A stretch of DNA of 64,000 nucleotides from Vibrio harveyi NBRC 15634 = ATCC 14126 = KCTC 12724 (GTDB taxonomy: Bacteria; Pseudomonadota; Gammaproteobacteria; Enterobacterales; Vibrionaceae). The DNA lies in NCBI RefSeq assembly GCF_001591145.1, contig NZ_BCUF01000019.1, forward strand, positions 28,837 through 92,836. Reading direction: 5' to 3'. Positions 53,519 through 63,986 of this stretch are shown piece after piece. Each line of letters begins with the position of its first letter. The stretch's first letter is position 1. The position numbers and the translations under genes were made by a program. The notes beneath the pieces are model-generated. The model searched no databases, was not told the origin of the DNA, and worked only from the letters and a program-made list of their open reading frames with translations.

Positions 53519-54067
53519 TTTACTTCCCCCATAGGTTTAAAACATGTCCATAGCTAATTGTTATTTTTCGTTTAAGTTATGTGCATGACATTTCTCTGCC
53601 AAATGTGTCAATTTTGAGAAATGGTATTCCGGTACGGTACAATCATTTAAAATTGATGAGACATATAGGAAGTTGGAAATGCATTAATATTTATGTCGTG
53701 CTGCTCATAAATATCATGCAAATCGTATTATGTTTGTCGTTTAATTGAGAAGGCATTGTGCGTATTCTATAGGCATGAGATGCCTAGTTGAAAATGAAGG
53801 ATATTATTTTGCTTTCATATAACCATATGAATAATAATGATTTTATTGTTTTATTTATCAATGTTCAAACAAAAATAATTGAATTTTAATTCGAGCTAAT
53901 ATTTTTTGCCATTATCTTAAAAATGAGAAATGTTCATCAAAGAGAATATATTTCATAAGAAAATAATAGGTATTAATGGAATGGTGTTCTTTAGGTGAAT
54001 TTCAGCCTCTTATACGTAGGAATATACGAACTAAAGCCGTTAATAACGTTGCATAGTCATTTTATAT
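53519..54067. other. AT-rich spacer between the two XRE-fusion paralogues
   Basis: About 550 bases of very AT-rich DNA without a supportable gene. It holds one clean hairpin (TAGGCAT/ATGCCTA, 53770-53786). The promoter of the gene at 52505 should lie here. The base composition fits silencing by H-NS-like proteins and acquisition by transfer. Confidence 0.5.
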
Positions 54068-55018
54068 TTATCTTTGAGCAGCCATGTTGGTTTGATGTTG
54101 GTGGAGCAGGTAGATCATCGCTGGCTGAGCTAACAGCACGGCAGTATCCAATTTCAATAAACACTTTCGATATGCTTTTCGACCGATTTTGACAGAGCCG
54201 GTCCGAGCTGGGCTGTCATACGCGACTTTTTTGGCACCAAGGTCCACTAGATAATCACTGAATTTGTTATCGAAGGCATAGTAGTAAATCTCAGTAATAT
54301 TGGATTTGCTCGCGATGTAATCCACAAACGTTGGGTGCAGTTTCATGAAGACTTGTTCACTCATGGCATAACGACTCAAACAACACATGGCGAATTGATA
54401 CTGCTCCGAATAAGACCGCACGAGCTCAAATGGCAGTGTTTGGTTAGGATTGGTAAAGTGTTCGTCGAGGTCCTTTGTTTTAAATAAGAAGGAAATTGAA
54501 TGTCCTTTTACCTTGTTGGACTCACTATCTCTATACACCTTGGCTATCAATTTGTTTTCTTCATCTAATGCTAAGAAATCAAGGTCCAGCATTCCTGGGT
54601 AGTGAGCATCGGCATTTAGGAAGAAGTTATGTAACCGTGGGAGGTGAGTGTCGATGTCATGAGCAAAGAGTGCCTCTTCGATAATAGGCGCTTCTTCTTG
54701 GGGTTTTAATTCTTCATATCCAGAAGAAAGTAATAGTGCTTTTTGTGAGTAGTAACGTTCATAAATGATATCGTCCAAAAACGTTTCGTTCTCCGGAGAA
54801 GGCAAAGAGAGCAAAAAAGGTCTGAGATCTAAGTTAAGCTCACGTAGCACTTTAATTGCTTTGATGGTCTTAGGAGCCGTTGCATTCCTTTCCCAGCGAC
54901 TAATAGTGACTGAATCCACAGATGAAAACTCTGGATTTGCCAAGTTTAATTTTGTCGCAAGCTCCCTTTGCGTTAATCCAAGTTGATATCTCAATTGCTT
55001 TAGATAATCACCGAACAT
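54068..55018 (-). CDS. XRE helix-turn-helix fused to an unrecognised domain (paralogue)
   Basis: A 316-residue paralogue of the protein at 52505: MFGDYLKQLRYQLGLTQREL and VTISRWERNATAP form the XRE-type DNA-binding domain, and the C-terminal ~190 residues share the pattern ITEIYYYAFDNKFSDYLVDLGAKKVAY...GSVKIGRKAYRKCLLKLDT. The cysteine tail is absent; the protein ends in a basic QHQTNMAAQR. GAGGTAG precedes the ATG. Both genes run leftward with a long spacer, so each has its own promoter. A DNA-binding regulator with an enzyme-like sensor domain is the best description; the function is unknown. Confidence 0.65.
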   Translation of the reverse strand: MFGDYLKQLRYQLGLTQRELATKLNLANPEFSSVDSVTISRWERNATAPKTIKAIKVLRELNLDLRPFLLSLPSPENETFLDDIIYERYYSQKALLLSSGYEELKPQEEAPIIEEALFAHDIDTHLPRLHNFFLNADAHYPGMLDLDFLALDEENKLIAKVYRDSESNKVKGHSISFLFKTKDLDEHFTNPNQTLPFELVRSYSEQYQFAMCCLSRYAMSEQVFMKLHPTFVDYIASKSNITEIYYYAFDNKFSDYLVDLGAKKVAYDSPARTGSVKIGRKAYRKCLLKLDTAVLLAQPAMIYLLHQHQTNMAAQR

Positions 55019-55098
55019 TAACTACCTCACCAAGTTTGTTCTGTTTGGGGTATTGATTGTTGGGTCATTATAGGGAGAGACAGACAAAGCTCAAGCAT

Positions 55099-55128
55099 CA
55101 GCGCTTTCTAATGAAGGCGCTGGTTTTT
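55099..55128 (+). terminator. Orphan rightward terminator
   Basis: CAGCGCTTTC pairs with GAAGGCGCTG (one G-T pair) around TAAT and is followed by GTTTTT on the plus strand. The genes on both sides are leftward, so no rightward gene is served by it. Confidence 0.55.
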
Positions 55129-55200
55129 CAGTCAGCCTTAACATTTATTTGTGACGCGAAATCGGCGCGTGAAGTAATAGATCTTCTGAATCGTTTTCTC

Positions 55201-56148
55201 TTATATTCTCGTTATACTGATTTGCTCAATTAGCCAGTTAATAAAAAGCTCAAGCTTTCGAGAATGTTTTTCGTTAGCCGTAACGACATAATATTTCTGT
55301 TTGCATTGCAGAGTTTGGTTTCTAAAAGGGGTGATCAGTTCGCCGGATTTAAGTCGTTTTTCCACCAGCGATAATCGACCGATAGCAACCCCCGCATTGT
55401 GCATAGCAGCACTGACGGCTAAATCGGATCGGTCGAATGAAATGCTTGGAATAGCGTCAATGTCTGTTATGCCATTTTGCTTTGCCCACAGTGTCCATTC
55501 ATCGTGATGGGAGTTGTAATCCCATGCTTGGTTGTCGTGAAGTAGGGTGGCGTTTACCAAATTCGCTGGCTTTTCAAATAGGTTAAATTGTTCTGCATAT
55601 GTTTGAGTGCAGACCGGGATTATCTCTTCGCTCATCAATTCTTTCGACCACAACTTTTCTGGCATTTGCTCATCGAAATAGATCGCGGCATCGATGCCAT
55701 AACCTTGGAAATTGACGTTCTCATTGCCAGTAAGAATATTCAGCTCGATGGAAGGGTGCTTTTGCTTAAATAGGTACAACCTAGGCACAAGCCAACATTG
55801 TGCAAAAGAAGGGCGGGAGTAAATCGTCAGCTCTCCGGAGACTTCGCCATTTCTGACTTCCATGACCTCTTGGTTTAACTCGTTGAGCGTTCTGTTCAAG
55901 GCGAGATAAATACGTTCCCCTTCTTCAGTGAGCGTGATTTTTCGGTGAGAGCGGGTAAATAAGGCAATGCCAAGTTCTTCTTCTAGCTTGTTGATACGGT
56001 GAGAGATGGCGCTGGGCGTCATGGAGAGTTCTTCTGCTGCAAGAGAAAATGAACAGTGTCGTGCTGCCACTTCAAAAGTATGAAGCTTGGAAAGTTGAAA
56101 ACTATTGATGCGTTGGTTCTTGGCGAAAATATTATCTCTGGTGTACAT
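55201..56148 (-). CDS. dsdC: LysR-type regulator DsdC
   Basis: DsdC activates D-serine uptake and breakdown genes in response to D-serine. The 315-residue LysR protein has the helix-turn-helix LHTFEVAARHCSFSLAAEEL...SAISHRINKLEEELG (seen in parts, near residues 23-60) and an effector domain with ELTIYSRPSFAQCWLVPRLY, closely matching E. coli DsdC throughout. I start at the ATG at 56148 because its position then matches E. coli; a start at 56181 is possible. It is divergent from dsdX-dsdA. Confidence 0.88.
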   Translation of the reverse strand: MYTRDNIFAKNQRINSFQLSKLHTFEVAARHCSFSLAAEELSMTPSAISHRINKLEEELGIALFTRSHRKITLTEEGERIYLALNRTLNELNQEVMEVRNGEVSGELTIYSRPSFAQCWLVPRLYLFKQKHPSIELNILTGNENVNFQGYGIDAAIYFDEQMPEKLWSKELMSEEIIPVCTQTYAEQFNLFEKPANLVNATLLHDNQAWDYNSHHDEWTLWAKQNGITDIDAIPSISFDRSDLAVSAAMHNAGVAIGRLSLVEKRLKSGELITPFRNQTLQCKQKYYVVTANEKHSRKLELFINWLIEQISITRI

Positions 56149-56182
56149 GTGCGTTATTGAGTCGAACTTGATAGAACACATA

Positions 56183-56198
56183 ATAACGGCGTTGTTAT
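56183..56198. promoter_or_regulatory. Candidate DsdC operator
   Basis: ATAAC-N6-GTTAT is a dyad of the LysR-binding style in the dsdC-dsdX gap, 35 bases before the preferred dsdC start. Confidence 0.4.
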
Positions 56199-56356
56199 AG
56201 TTGGATTCACCTATTGGTCGAAAAATTCACTAAACGTCGTATAAATCACGCTTTTGTTTAAGTTTACTTCATCTAAAGGTGAGTTTTGATCGTTTGTCAG
56301 GGCTATGGATTCCTCGTTTAATTGCAGTCAATTAAAACAACAACATAGGTCTGAAC

Positions 56357-57694
56357 ATGGAATCCAACCTTTGGGTCATTACTACCCTCATAACGAGTAT
56401 CTTAATGATCGTTTTTGCGATCGTTAAGTTTAAACTCCATCCTTTTTTAGCGCTGTTACTCGCCAGTTTTTACGTTGGTGGGATGATGGGCATGCAACCT
56501 TTAGAGATGGTCAGTGCTATCGAAAGTGGCATTGGCGGCACTCTTGGTTTTCTTGCTGTCGTGATTGGTTTAGGCACCATACTTGGCAAGATGATGGAAG
56601 TGTCTGGGGCGGCTGAGCGAATTGGGCTTACCCTACAAAAGATTCGCTGGCTATCACCTGAAGTCATTATGGTGTTAATCGGCCTTGTTTGCGGAATTAC
56701 TCTATTCGTGGAAGTTGGCGTAGTGCTGTTAATTCCACTGGCTTTTTCGATTGCGAAAAAAACCAATACCTCACTTTTAAATCTCGCCATTCCGCTTTGT
56801 ACCGCCTTGATGGCAGTGCACTGTATTGTTCCTCCACACCCCGCCGCATTGTTTGTGACCAATGAGCTTGGTGCTGATATCGGTTCTGTGATTTTCTATG
56901 GCTTACTCATAGGTTTGGTTGCGTCTTTAGTTGGCGGTCCGCTGTTCTTGAAGATGATGGGTGCTCGTCTACCTTTCAAAACCGTACCTGAAGAGTTCAC
57001 CTCACTAGAAGTGAAAGATGAAGCACAATTACCATCTTTGGGGGCGACGCTATTCACCGTGATGTTACCTATTGCGCTGATGCTGTTAAAAACGGCGGCA
57101 GAACTCAATATGGAACAAGGCTCTGTGCTCTACACCACTTTGGAGTTTATCGGCAACCCAATTACAGCAATGTTTATCGCCGCTTTTGTTGCTTATTACA
57201 TGTTAGGTATTAAGCAGAACATGGGCATGAGTGTACTGCTTGAGAAAACGGAAGGTGCATTTTCTTCGATTGCCAACATCTTGCTGATTATTGGCGCTGG
57301 TGGTGCATTCAACGGCGTATTAAAGGGCAGTGGTTTGGCGGATGTATTGGCACAGTTACTTTCTAATCTCGATATGCATCCGATCCTTCTTGCATGGCTT
57401 GTCGCGATTATTCTGCATGCGGCAGTGGGCTCTGCCACCGTTGCCATGATGGGCGCGACGGCAATTGTGGCTCCATTACTCCCACTTTATCCGAACGTAA
57501 GCCCAGAAATCATTACTCTGGCTATAGGCTCTGGCGCAATTGGTTGTACGATAGTGACCGATTCGCTCTTTTGGTTGGTGAAGCAATATTGCGGAGCCAC
57601 GATGACAGAAATCTTCAAGTACTACACGACAGTGACATTCATTGCCTCTTTTGTAGCATTAGCAGGCACATTCCTTCTGTCGTACATGATCTAA
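56357..57694 (+). CDS. dsdX: D-serine transporter DsdX (GntP family)
   Basis: DsdX imports D-serine with protons. The 445-residue membrane protein of the gluconate-permease (GntP) family has about 12 helices, with FLALLLASFYVGGMMGMQP, GTILGKMMEVSGAAERI, HPAALFVTNELGAD and HAAVGSATVAMMGATAIVAPLLP as family hallmarks. The neighbouring dsdA and dsdC fix the substrate, since gluconate and D-serine carriers look alike. AGGTCTGAAC precedes the ATG, and dsdA follows after 15 bases. Confidence 0.9.
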   Translation: MESNLWVITTLITSILMIVFAIVKFKLHPFLALLLASFYVGGMMGMQPLEMVSAIESGIGGTLGFLAVVIGLGTILGKMMEVSGAAERIGLTLQKIRWLSPEVIMVLIGLVCGITLFVEVGVVLLIPLAFSIAKKTNTSLLNLAIPLCTALMAVHCIVPPHPAALFVTNELGADIGSVIFYGLLIGLVASLVGGPLFLKMMGARLPFKTVPEEFTSLEVKDEAQLPSLGATLFTVMLPIALMLLKTAAELNMEQGSVLYTTLEFIGNPITAMFIAAFVAYYMLGIKQNMGMSVLLEKTEGAFSSIANILLIIGAGGAFNGVLKGSGLADVLAQLLSNLDMHPILLAWLVAIILHAAVGSATVAMMGATAIVAPLLPLYPNVSPEIITLAIGSGAIGCTIVTDSLFWLVKQYCGATMTEIFKYYTTVTFIASFVALAGTFLLSYMI

Positions 57695-57709
57695 TAAAGG
57701 TAAACAATA

Positions 57710-59041
57710 ATGACTACGCATAACGTAAACGCACTAGTAGCAGAATTCCCTTTGGTTGAGCGACTCATTGGGTTAGAAGAGGTGGTTTGGTTCAACCCAA
57801 ATATCACCACACTTGAAGAAGGTCTGCCGTACGTTGGTTTAGGTGCTGCCAACATCAAAGACGCGAGTGAACGACTAAAATGCTTTGCTCCATACTTAAT
57901 GAAAGCCTTCCCAGAAACGGCGGCTTCTAACGGAATTATTGAATCGAACGTTGTTGACATCGACAAGATGAAGTCCTGCTTGGAAGCGCAATATGGCACT
58001 CAAATTCTTGGACGTTTGATGCTTAAAAAAGACAGTCATTTGCCTATTTCAGGATCAATAAAGGCGCGTGGTGGCATCTATGAAGTACTAACACATGCAG
58101 AGAAGTTGGCGATTGAAGCTGGGCTTCTAAGTGAAAGTGATGATTACAGCAAATTGTTCAGTGAAGAGTTTCGTCAGTTCTTTCAGCAGTACAGCATTGC
58201 CGTAGGTTCGACAGGGAATCTAGGTATGTCTATCGGCATCATGAGTGCAAAACTTGGCTTCTCGGTATCGGTTCATATGTCAGCGGATGCACGAGAGTGG
58301 AAGAAAAACAAGCTGCGTTCTCATGGCGTAAACGTGGTGGAGTACGAGCAAGATTACGGTGTTGCTGTAGAGCAGGGACGCAAAGAAGCGGAGAAAGATC
58401 CAACTTGCTTCTTTATTGATGATGAGAACTCTCAGACCTTGTTCTTAGGTTATTCCGTTGCAGGCGAACGCTTGAAGCAACAGTTTGATGATATGGGTAT
58501 CATCGTTGACGCGGAGCACCCTCTGTTCGTTTACCTACCTTGTGGGGTGGGCGGTGGCCCTGGTGGTGTGGCGTTTGGCTTGAAGATGGCATTTGGTGAC
58601 CACGTTCATTGTATCTTCGCGGAGCCGACACACTCTCCGTGTATGCTGCTTGGGGTGCATACTGGCTTACATGATGACATCGCGGTGCAAGATCTTGGTA
58701 TCGACAACATTACTGCCGCTGATGGTCTAGCGGTAGGGCGTGCGTCTGGTTTTGTGGGACGAGCAATGGAAAGACTGCTTGATGGTTACTACACCATGAC
58801 GGATGAGCGCATGTACCATCATCTAGGTGAGCTAAGTGAACAAGAAGACATTCGTTTAGAGCCTTCTGCGTTGGCGGGCATGATGGGAGCAGTTCACGTT
58901 TCACAAGACCAAGTTTACCAAGCTCGAATGCAATTTAGTGAAGATAAGATGAAGAACGCCATTCACCTAGTTTGGGCGACGGGTGGCGGCATGGTGCCAG
59001 AGACTGAAATGTCGGCGTACCTTGCGAAATCTGGTCGATAA
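57710..59041 (+). CDS. dsdA: D-serine ammonia-lyase (dehydratase)
   Basis: DsdA converts D-serine to pyruvate and ammonia with PLP, letting the cell detoxify and use D-serine. The 443-residue fold II enzyme carries the PLP lysine Lys118 in [13 protein letters not shown], the phosphate-binding glycine loop [11 protein letters not shown], and [15 protein letters not shown]. It matches E. coli DsdA (442) in length and motif spacing. It ends the dsdX-dsdA operon, and a MITE-like element lies directly downstream. Confidence 0.95.
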   Translation: MTTHNVNALVAEFPLVERLIGLEEVVWFNPNITTLEEGLPYVGLGAANIKDASERLKCFAPYLMKAFPETAASNGIIESNVVDIDKMKSCLEAQYGTQILGRLMLKKDSHLPISGSIKARGGIYEVLTHAEKLAIEAGLLSESDDYSKLFSEEFRQFFQQYSIAVGSTGNLGMSIGIMSAKLGFSVSVHMSADAREWKKNKLRSHGVNVVEYEQDYGVAVEQGRKEAEKDPTCFFIDDENSQTLFLGYSVAGERLKQQFDDMGIIVDAEHPLFVYLPCGVGGGPGGVAFGLKMAFGDHVHCIFAEPTHSPCMLLGVHTGLHDDIAVQDLGIDNITAADGLAVGRASGFVGRAMERLLDGYYTMTDERMYHHLGELSEQEDIRLEPSALAGMMGAVHVSQDQVYQARMQFSEDKMKNAIHLVWATGGGMVPETEMSAYLAKSGR

Positions 59042-59077
59042 TCGAGTTTGCTCTTGCTTTGGGAACTGCGAGAGTAA

Positions 59078-59252
59078 TACCAATCGTAGCAAATAACTGG
59101 TCATTCGAGCTGGTTATAACACTTGATAACTTTGTTTACTTTTCGTTTCAAAGTAAGTTAATTGTAGAGTAACTACTTATAGAAAATTTTAGCCTTGTTC
59201 TCAAGCGTTTTTCCTGCGTTAACTCTGAACACTTGCTTACTGTGATTGGTAT
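59078..59252. mobile_element. MITE-like element with imperfect terminal inverted repeats
   Basis: About 175 bases without coding content start with ATACCAATCGTAGCAAAT and end with the inverse of ATACCAATCACAGTAAGC: nine identical end bases plus scattered matches. Length, ends and position between dsdA and the cydC terminator fit a non-autonomous element. No transposase is present and the target duplication is unclear (perhaps TA). Confidence 0.6.
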
Positions 59253-59284
59253 AAAAAAGGGCTCATCAATGGATGAGCCCTTTG
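59253..59284 (-). terminator. Terminator of cydDC
   Basis: GGGCTCATC and GATGAGCCC form a nine-base stem; leftward transcripts run into a T6 tract. It may also stop rightward transcription from dsdA. Confidence 0.88.
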
Positions 59285-59301
59285 TTTATGTTAATTCCAG
59301 A

Positions 59302-61023
59302 CTACAGAGATTGTAATAGCTGGTGGTAACGACCTTTCTCAGCTAGTAGCGCTTGGTGGCTACCTTGTTCGATGATCTCGCCTTGCTCCATCAGACAGAT
59401 TTTGTCCATACTCTCTAGCTCAATTAAACGGTGGGTGATAAATACCACGGTTTTGTTCGCAAAGTGCTCTTTGAACAGTGCCATTACCGTTTGCTCTGTG
59501 CGTTTGTCTAGACCTTCAGTTGGTTCATCAAGAAGCAGGATTGGGGCATCACGCAATAGAGCGCGCGCAATACCAATTCGACGCTTTTCACCACCAGACA
59601 GTTGACGTCCGCCATCACCTAACCAAGCGTTCAATCCTGGCTCTTCTAAGAGATTCGCCAAGTCCACTTTGGTCAGAATATCAGCTAGCTGCTCGTCCGT
59701 GGCTTCAGGGGCTGCAAGCAGCAGGTTGTCACGCAATGTGCCATTAAGAACATCAACACGTTGGCTTACTACTGTGATTGCCGCGCGCAGATCAGATTCA
59801 CTCCAATCTTGCAGAGGTGCGCCACCGATGCTCACTTGCCCCTGGTTTACATCCCAGTAGCGACAAAGCAATTGAATAAGTGTTGATTTACCTGAACCAG
59901 TTTGACCAACAATCGCCGTTTTCGAGCCCAGTGGCAGTGATAGCGTTAGATCTTTCAGTACTTTTTGCTGACCATCAGGGTAGGTGAAATCTACCTTACT
60001 GAACTCAATATCTAACGGCTTATCTTCGCGTTTAGAACGTTCAGGGAAGATAACGTCTGGTTCAGCTAGCGTGATTTCGTTTAATCGACGTGCTGAAGTC
60101 AGTGTTTGACCTAGGTATTGGAAAGCACCGGCGATTGGCATCAGAATTTCAAAGCTCGCCATGGTGGCAAATGCGAACAGCGCAATCCAAGGATCTGGCG
60201 CACGACCACCAACGCCATCCGCAGCAAACCACAGCATCGCAACGAGCGTTAAACCATTCGCTAGCATCAGCAGGCCAGACGCCATGCCCGTTAGGTTCGC
60301 GTTGACAAACTGGTTGGATAGCAGTTGTTTTTGCTTCTCAAGAATCACATTGCGGTAGCGCTCTTCTGCGCCGAATAAGCTTAGTTCGCTGTAACCTTGC
60401 AACCAGTCTAATGTTGCCACGCGTAGCTGTGCTTTATTTTGTGTCAGATGTTCGCCGTTATGCTTACCCAGTTTGTAGAACAGTACCGGCCACACTAACA
60501 GCATTACCGTTAGAATACCGCCAAGCAATAGGGCAAGATGCCAGTCAAAGAAAGCAAGCACTGCGGTTAGCGACAAGATGCCGAATACGCCAACAATCAC
60601 AGGGCTGATAAGACGCAAATAAACATGATCCATTGCATCTACATCCGCCACTAGACGGTTTAGTAAGTCTGCATCACGCAAAGTCGAAACACGACCGGGG
60701 ATCAACGGCGCAAGCTTCTTGAAGAAGAAGATACGTAGATCCGTTAGTAGCTTGAAGGTCGCATTGTGGCTAACCACTCGTTCACCCCAACGACCTGCCG
60801 TACGTGCCATTGCCGCACCACGAACACCTGCGCCAGGCAACATGTAGTTAAAGGTCTCGCGAGCTATGGTCAATCCTGCCACAGCAGCAGCCGAAATAAA
60901 CCAGCCTGATAAGGTTAGCAGACCAATGGAAGCGGCCAGTGTTAGGAAAGCCAGTAGCATACCCAGCGACAAACCAAACCAGTGCTTTTTATACAGTTTT
61001 AGATAAGGGAGTAAATCACGCAT
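59302..61023 (-). CDS. cydC: Heterodimeric ABC transporter CydDC, subunit CydC
   Basis: CydDC is a heterodimeric inner-membrane ABC exporter needed for assembly of cytochrome bd and c-type cytochromes, through cysteine/glutathione or haem-related transport. CydC is 573 residues: six membrane helices (about 20-315), then an ATPase domain with Walker A GQTGSGKST (about 375), signature LSGGEKRRIGIARAL and Walker B PILLLDEPTEGLD. Its start overlaps the cydD stop by eight bases. The order trxB-cydD-cydC is that of E. coli. Confidence 0.95.
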   Translation of the reverse strand: MRDLLPYLKLYKKHWFGLSLGMLLAFLTLAASIGLLTLSGWFISAAAVAGLTIARETFNYMLPGAGVRGAAMARTAGRWGERVVSHNATFKLLTDLRIFFFKKLAPLIPGRVSTLRDADLLNRLVADVDAMDHVYLRLISPVIVGVFGILSLTAVLAFFDWHLALLLGGILTVMLLVWPVLFYKLGKHNGEHLTQNKAQLRVATLDWLQGYSELSLFGAEERYRNVILEKQKQLLSNQFVNANLTGMASGLLMLANGLTLVAMLWFAADGVGGRAPDPWIALFAFATMASFEILMPIAGAFQYLGQTLTSARRLNEITLAEPDVIFPERSKREDKPLDIEFSKVDFTYPDGQQKVLKDLTLSLPLGSKTAIVGQTGSGKSTLIQLLCRYWDVNQGQVSIGGAPLQDWSESDLRAAITVVSQRVDVLNGTLRDNLLLAAPEATDEQLADILTKVDLANLLEEPGLNAWLGDGGRQLSGGEKRRIGIARALLRDAPILLLDEPTEGLDKRTEQTVMALFKEHFANKTVVFITHRLIELESMDKICLMEQGEIIEQGSHQALLAEKGRYHQLLQSL

Positions 61024-62803
61024 CTAAGTTCCCCTTGTCTGATTCACGTTGAGCTAGGTTGGCAGCCAACATTTCTTTAAATAAACCATCTTGAGATGCC
61101 AGAGTTTCGTAATCACCACGTTGGACAATTTGACCTTCTTGCATCACCAAAATCTGAGACACATTTTGCAGTGGTGCCAATTGGTGAGTGATCATCAAGT
61201 TAGTGGTGGATTCGGTGTATTTACCGATGCCTTCCATCACAAGTTTCTCGCTCCGAGCATCCAAGCTGGCGGTTGGCTCATCGAGTAACCAAAAACGCCC
61301 GTTTTGTAGCATCGCACGCGCAAGTGCAAGACGCTGTGCCTGACCAACAGATAGACCACCGGAGCGGTCAGAAATTTGGTAATCCAAGCCATGCATTTCA
61401 ACAAACTCTGCGGCGTGAGAGTCGTTGAGTACTGAATGGACTTGTTGGTCTTGAATATCTTGCTTGCCCAAGGTGACGTTGTCACGAATGCTGCCGTGTA
61501 AAAGCATCGGGTTTTGCCCAATCCAACTGATGGCTTTTCGCCATGTAGACAAGTCCAGCTCAGATAGTTCACAACCGTTAACTTTCAGACTGCCCTTGTA
61601 TGGCATAAAACCAAGGATGGTGTTCACTAAGCTGGTTTTACCTGCACCACTAGGGCCAACTAATGCCGTGCTTTGGTTGGCGTCTAAAGAGAAGGTTAGG
61701 GGACCGACGAGTTGTTTGCCTTCTGGACTGAAGATAACAAGGTCACTGGCTTCGATGTGAATCGCTGCGTTTTGCTCAACGACTTTATTGCCGTCTTTCA
61801 CTTGGTCAACGTCTAGCTCTAAGAACTCAACGATGCTTTCTGCTGCACCGACTGCTTGCTGCTTCGCATGATAGAAAGTGCCTAGATCGCGCAGTGGTTG
61901 ATAGAATTCAGGCGCAAGGATCAGAATAAACAAACCGGCGAAGAGGGTTACGCCAGCGCCGTAATAGCCGAAGTTCAGTTCACCGATGTAGCTGAAACCG
62001 AAGTATACCGCAGTAATCGCAATTGAAATCGAAGTGAAGAACTCAAGCACGGCAGAAGATAGAAAGGCAATCTTCAAGACATCCATCGTACGTGTACGGA
62101 AGACTTCTGATGCCCCTTTTAATGTCTCGGTTTCTGACTTAGTGCGATCGAACAAACGAATCGTTGTCATCGCTTGTAAGCGGTCGTAGAAATGCCCAGA
62201 AAGACGTTGTAGTGCTTTGAAGTTCTTGCGGTTTGCGTCAGCGGCTTTCATACCAACCAAGGCCATAAACATTGGAACCAATGGCGCAGTTACTAGGAAA
62301 ATTAAACCCGCTGCCCAGTTAATAGGGAAGACCACCACCAGAATGATGAAAGGCACCAATACAGACAACGACATTTGTGGAAGGTAGCGAGAGAAGAAAT
62401 CTTGCATATCTTCTACTTGCTCTAAAATCAGAGTTGCCCAACTGCCCGCTGGCTTGCCTTTGATGTAAGCAGGACCAAGTTGGTGGACTTTATCGAGAAT
62501 CAGTTGACGAATATAAACGCGGATTTGTTCACCACAACGGTATCCCGCAATTTCGCGTCCCCAAGTACAGGCCGCGCGACCAACAACGGTGACACCTAAT
62601 CCGACGAAGTGCCAAACAAGTTCACTTTTGTCGACATGCTCAATGATTAACTGGTGGAGAATGGAGGCGAGCAGGGCTGCTTGAGCCAATAAAAACACGC
62701 TTGATAGTACGCCTAGGCCTATCGCAACCATCAGCCAGCGCTTGGCTAACTTACTTTGTTGCTTAAGCCACTTATTCAAGCTGCTTTGCTTTTTCTTATC
62801 CAT
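61016..62803 (-). CDS. cydD: Heterodimeric ABC transporter CydDC, subunit CydD
   Basis: The partner of CydC, 595 residues, with six membrane segments (about 22-330) and an ATPase domain: Walker A GPSGAGKTS, Walker B FWLLDEPTASLD, and the signature LSVGQAQRLALARAM, in which the usual second Gly of LSGGQ is Val. That substitution also occurs in other CydD proteins. CydD and CydC are translated together through an eight-base overlap. It lies about 100 bases downstream of trxB but after a terminator, so expression is at least partly separate. Confidence 0.95.
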   Translation of the reverse strand: MDKKKQSSLNKWLKQQSKLAKRWLMVAIGLGVLSSVFLLAQAALLASILHQLIIEHVDKSELVWHFVGLGVTVVGRAACTWGREIAGYRCGEQIRVYIRQLILDKVHQLGPAYIKGKPAGSWATLILEQVEDMQDFFSRYLPQMSLSVLVPFIILVVVFPINWAAGLIFLVTAPLVPMFMALVGMKAADANRKNFKALQRLSGHFYDRLQAMTTIRLFDRTKSETETLKGASEVFRTRTMDVLKIAFLSSAVLEFFTSISIAITAVYFGFSYIGELNFGYYGAGVTLFAGLFILILAPEFYQPLRDLGTFYHAKQQAVGAAESIVEFLELDVDQVKDGNKVVEQNAAIHIEASDLVIFSPEGKQLVGPLTFSLDANQSTALVGPSGAGKTSLVNTILGFMPYKGSLKVNGCELSELDLSTWRKAISWIGQNPMLLHGSIRDNVTLGKQDIQDQQVHSVLNDSHAAEFVEMHGLDYQISDRSGGLSVGQAQRLALARAMLQNGRFWLLDEPTASLDARSEKLVMEGIGKYTESTTNLMITHQLAPLQNVSQILVMQEGQIVQRGDYETLASQDGLFKEMLAANLAQRESDKGNLDA

Positions 62804-62849
62804 CGTGAAGGCTTAATGATAATTGTTTTAATGAGGCGGTAGTATACAA

Positions 62850-62881
62850 AAGAAAACCCAGCGGGAATACCGCTGGGCTTT
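62850..62881 (-). terminator. trxB terminator
   Basis: CCCAGCGG and CCGCTGGG form the stem, followed on the leftward strand by TTTTCTTTT. Confidence 0.88.
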
Positions 62882-62906
62882 AAGGATATGACACAAATGT
62901 GAAAAG

Positions 62907-63914
<1,008 letters not shown>

Positions 63915-63986
63915 TTAGTGCTTTAAAAGCATAAACGAAAGGAGCCAACCGAATTATTGGTTATAGGTTAGAACTTGCTGATGTTT

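Noticed and set aside
53770..53786. TAGGCAT-GAG-ATGCCTA hairpin as a terminator
   Set aside because: No T tract on either side; may be an operator, but there is no supporting evidence.
53995..54192. Rightward 65-codon frame at the end of the XRE-fusion gene at 54068
   Set aside because: Largely antisense to the 3' end of a gene with a clear paralogue and start signal.
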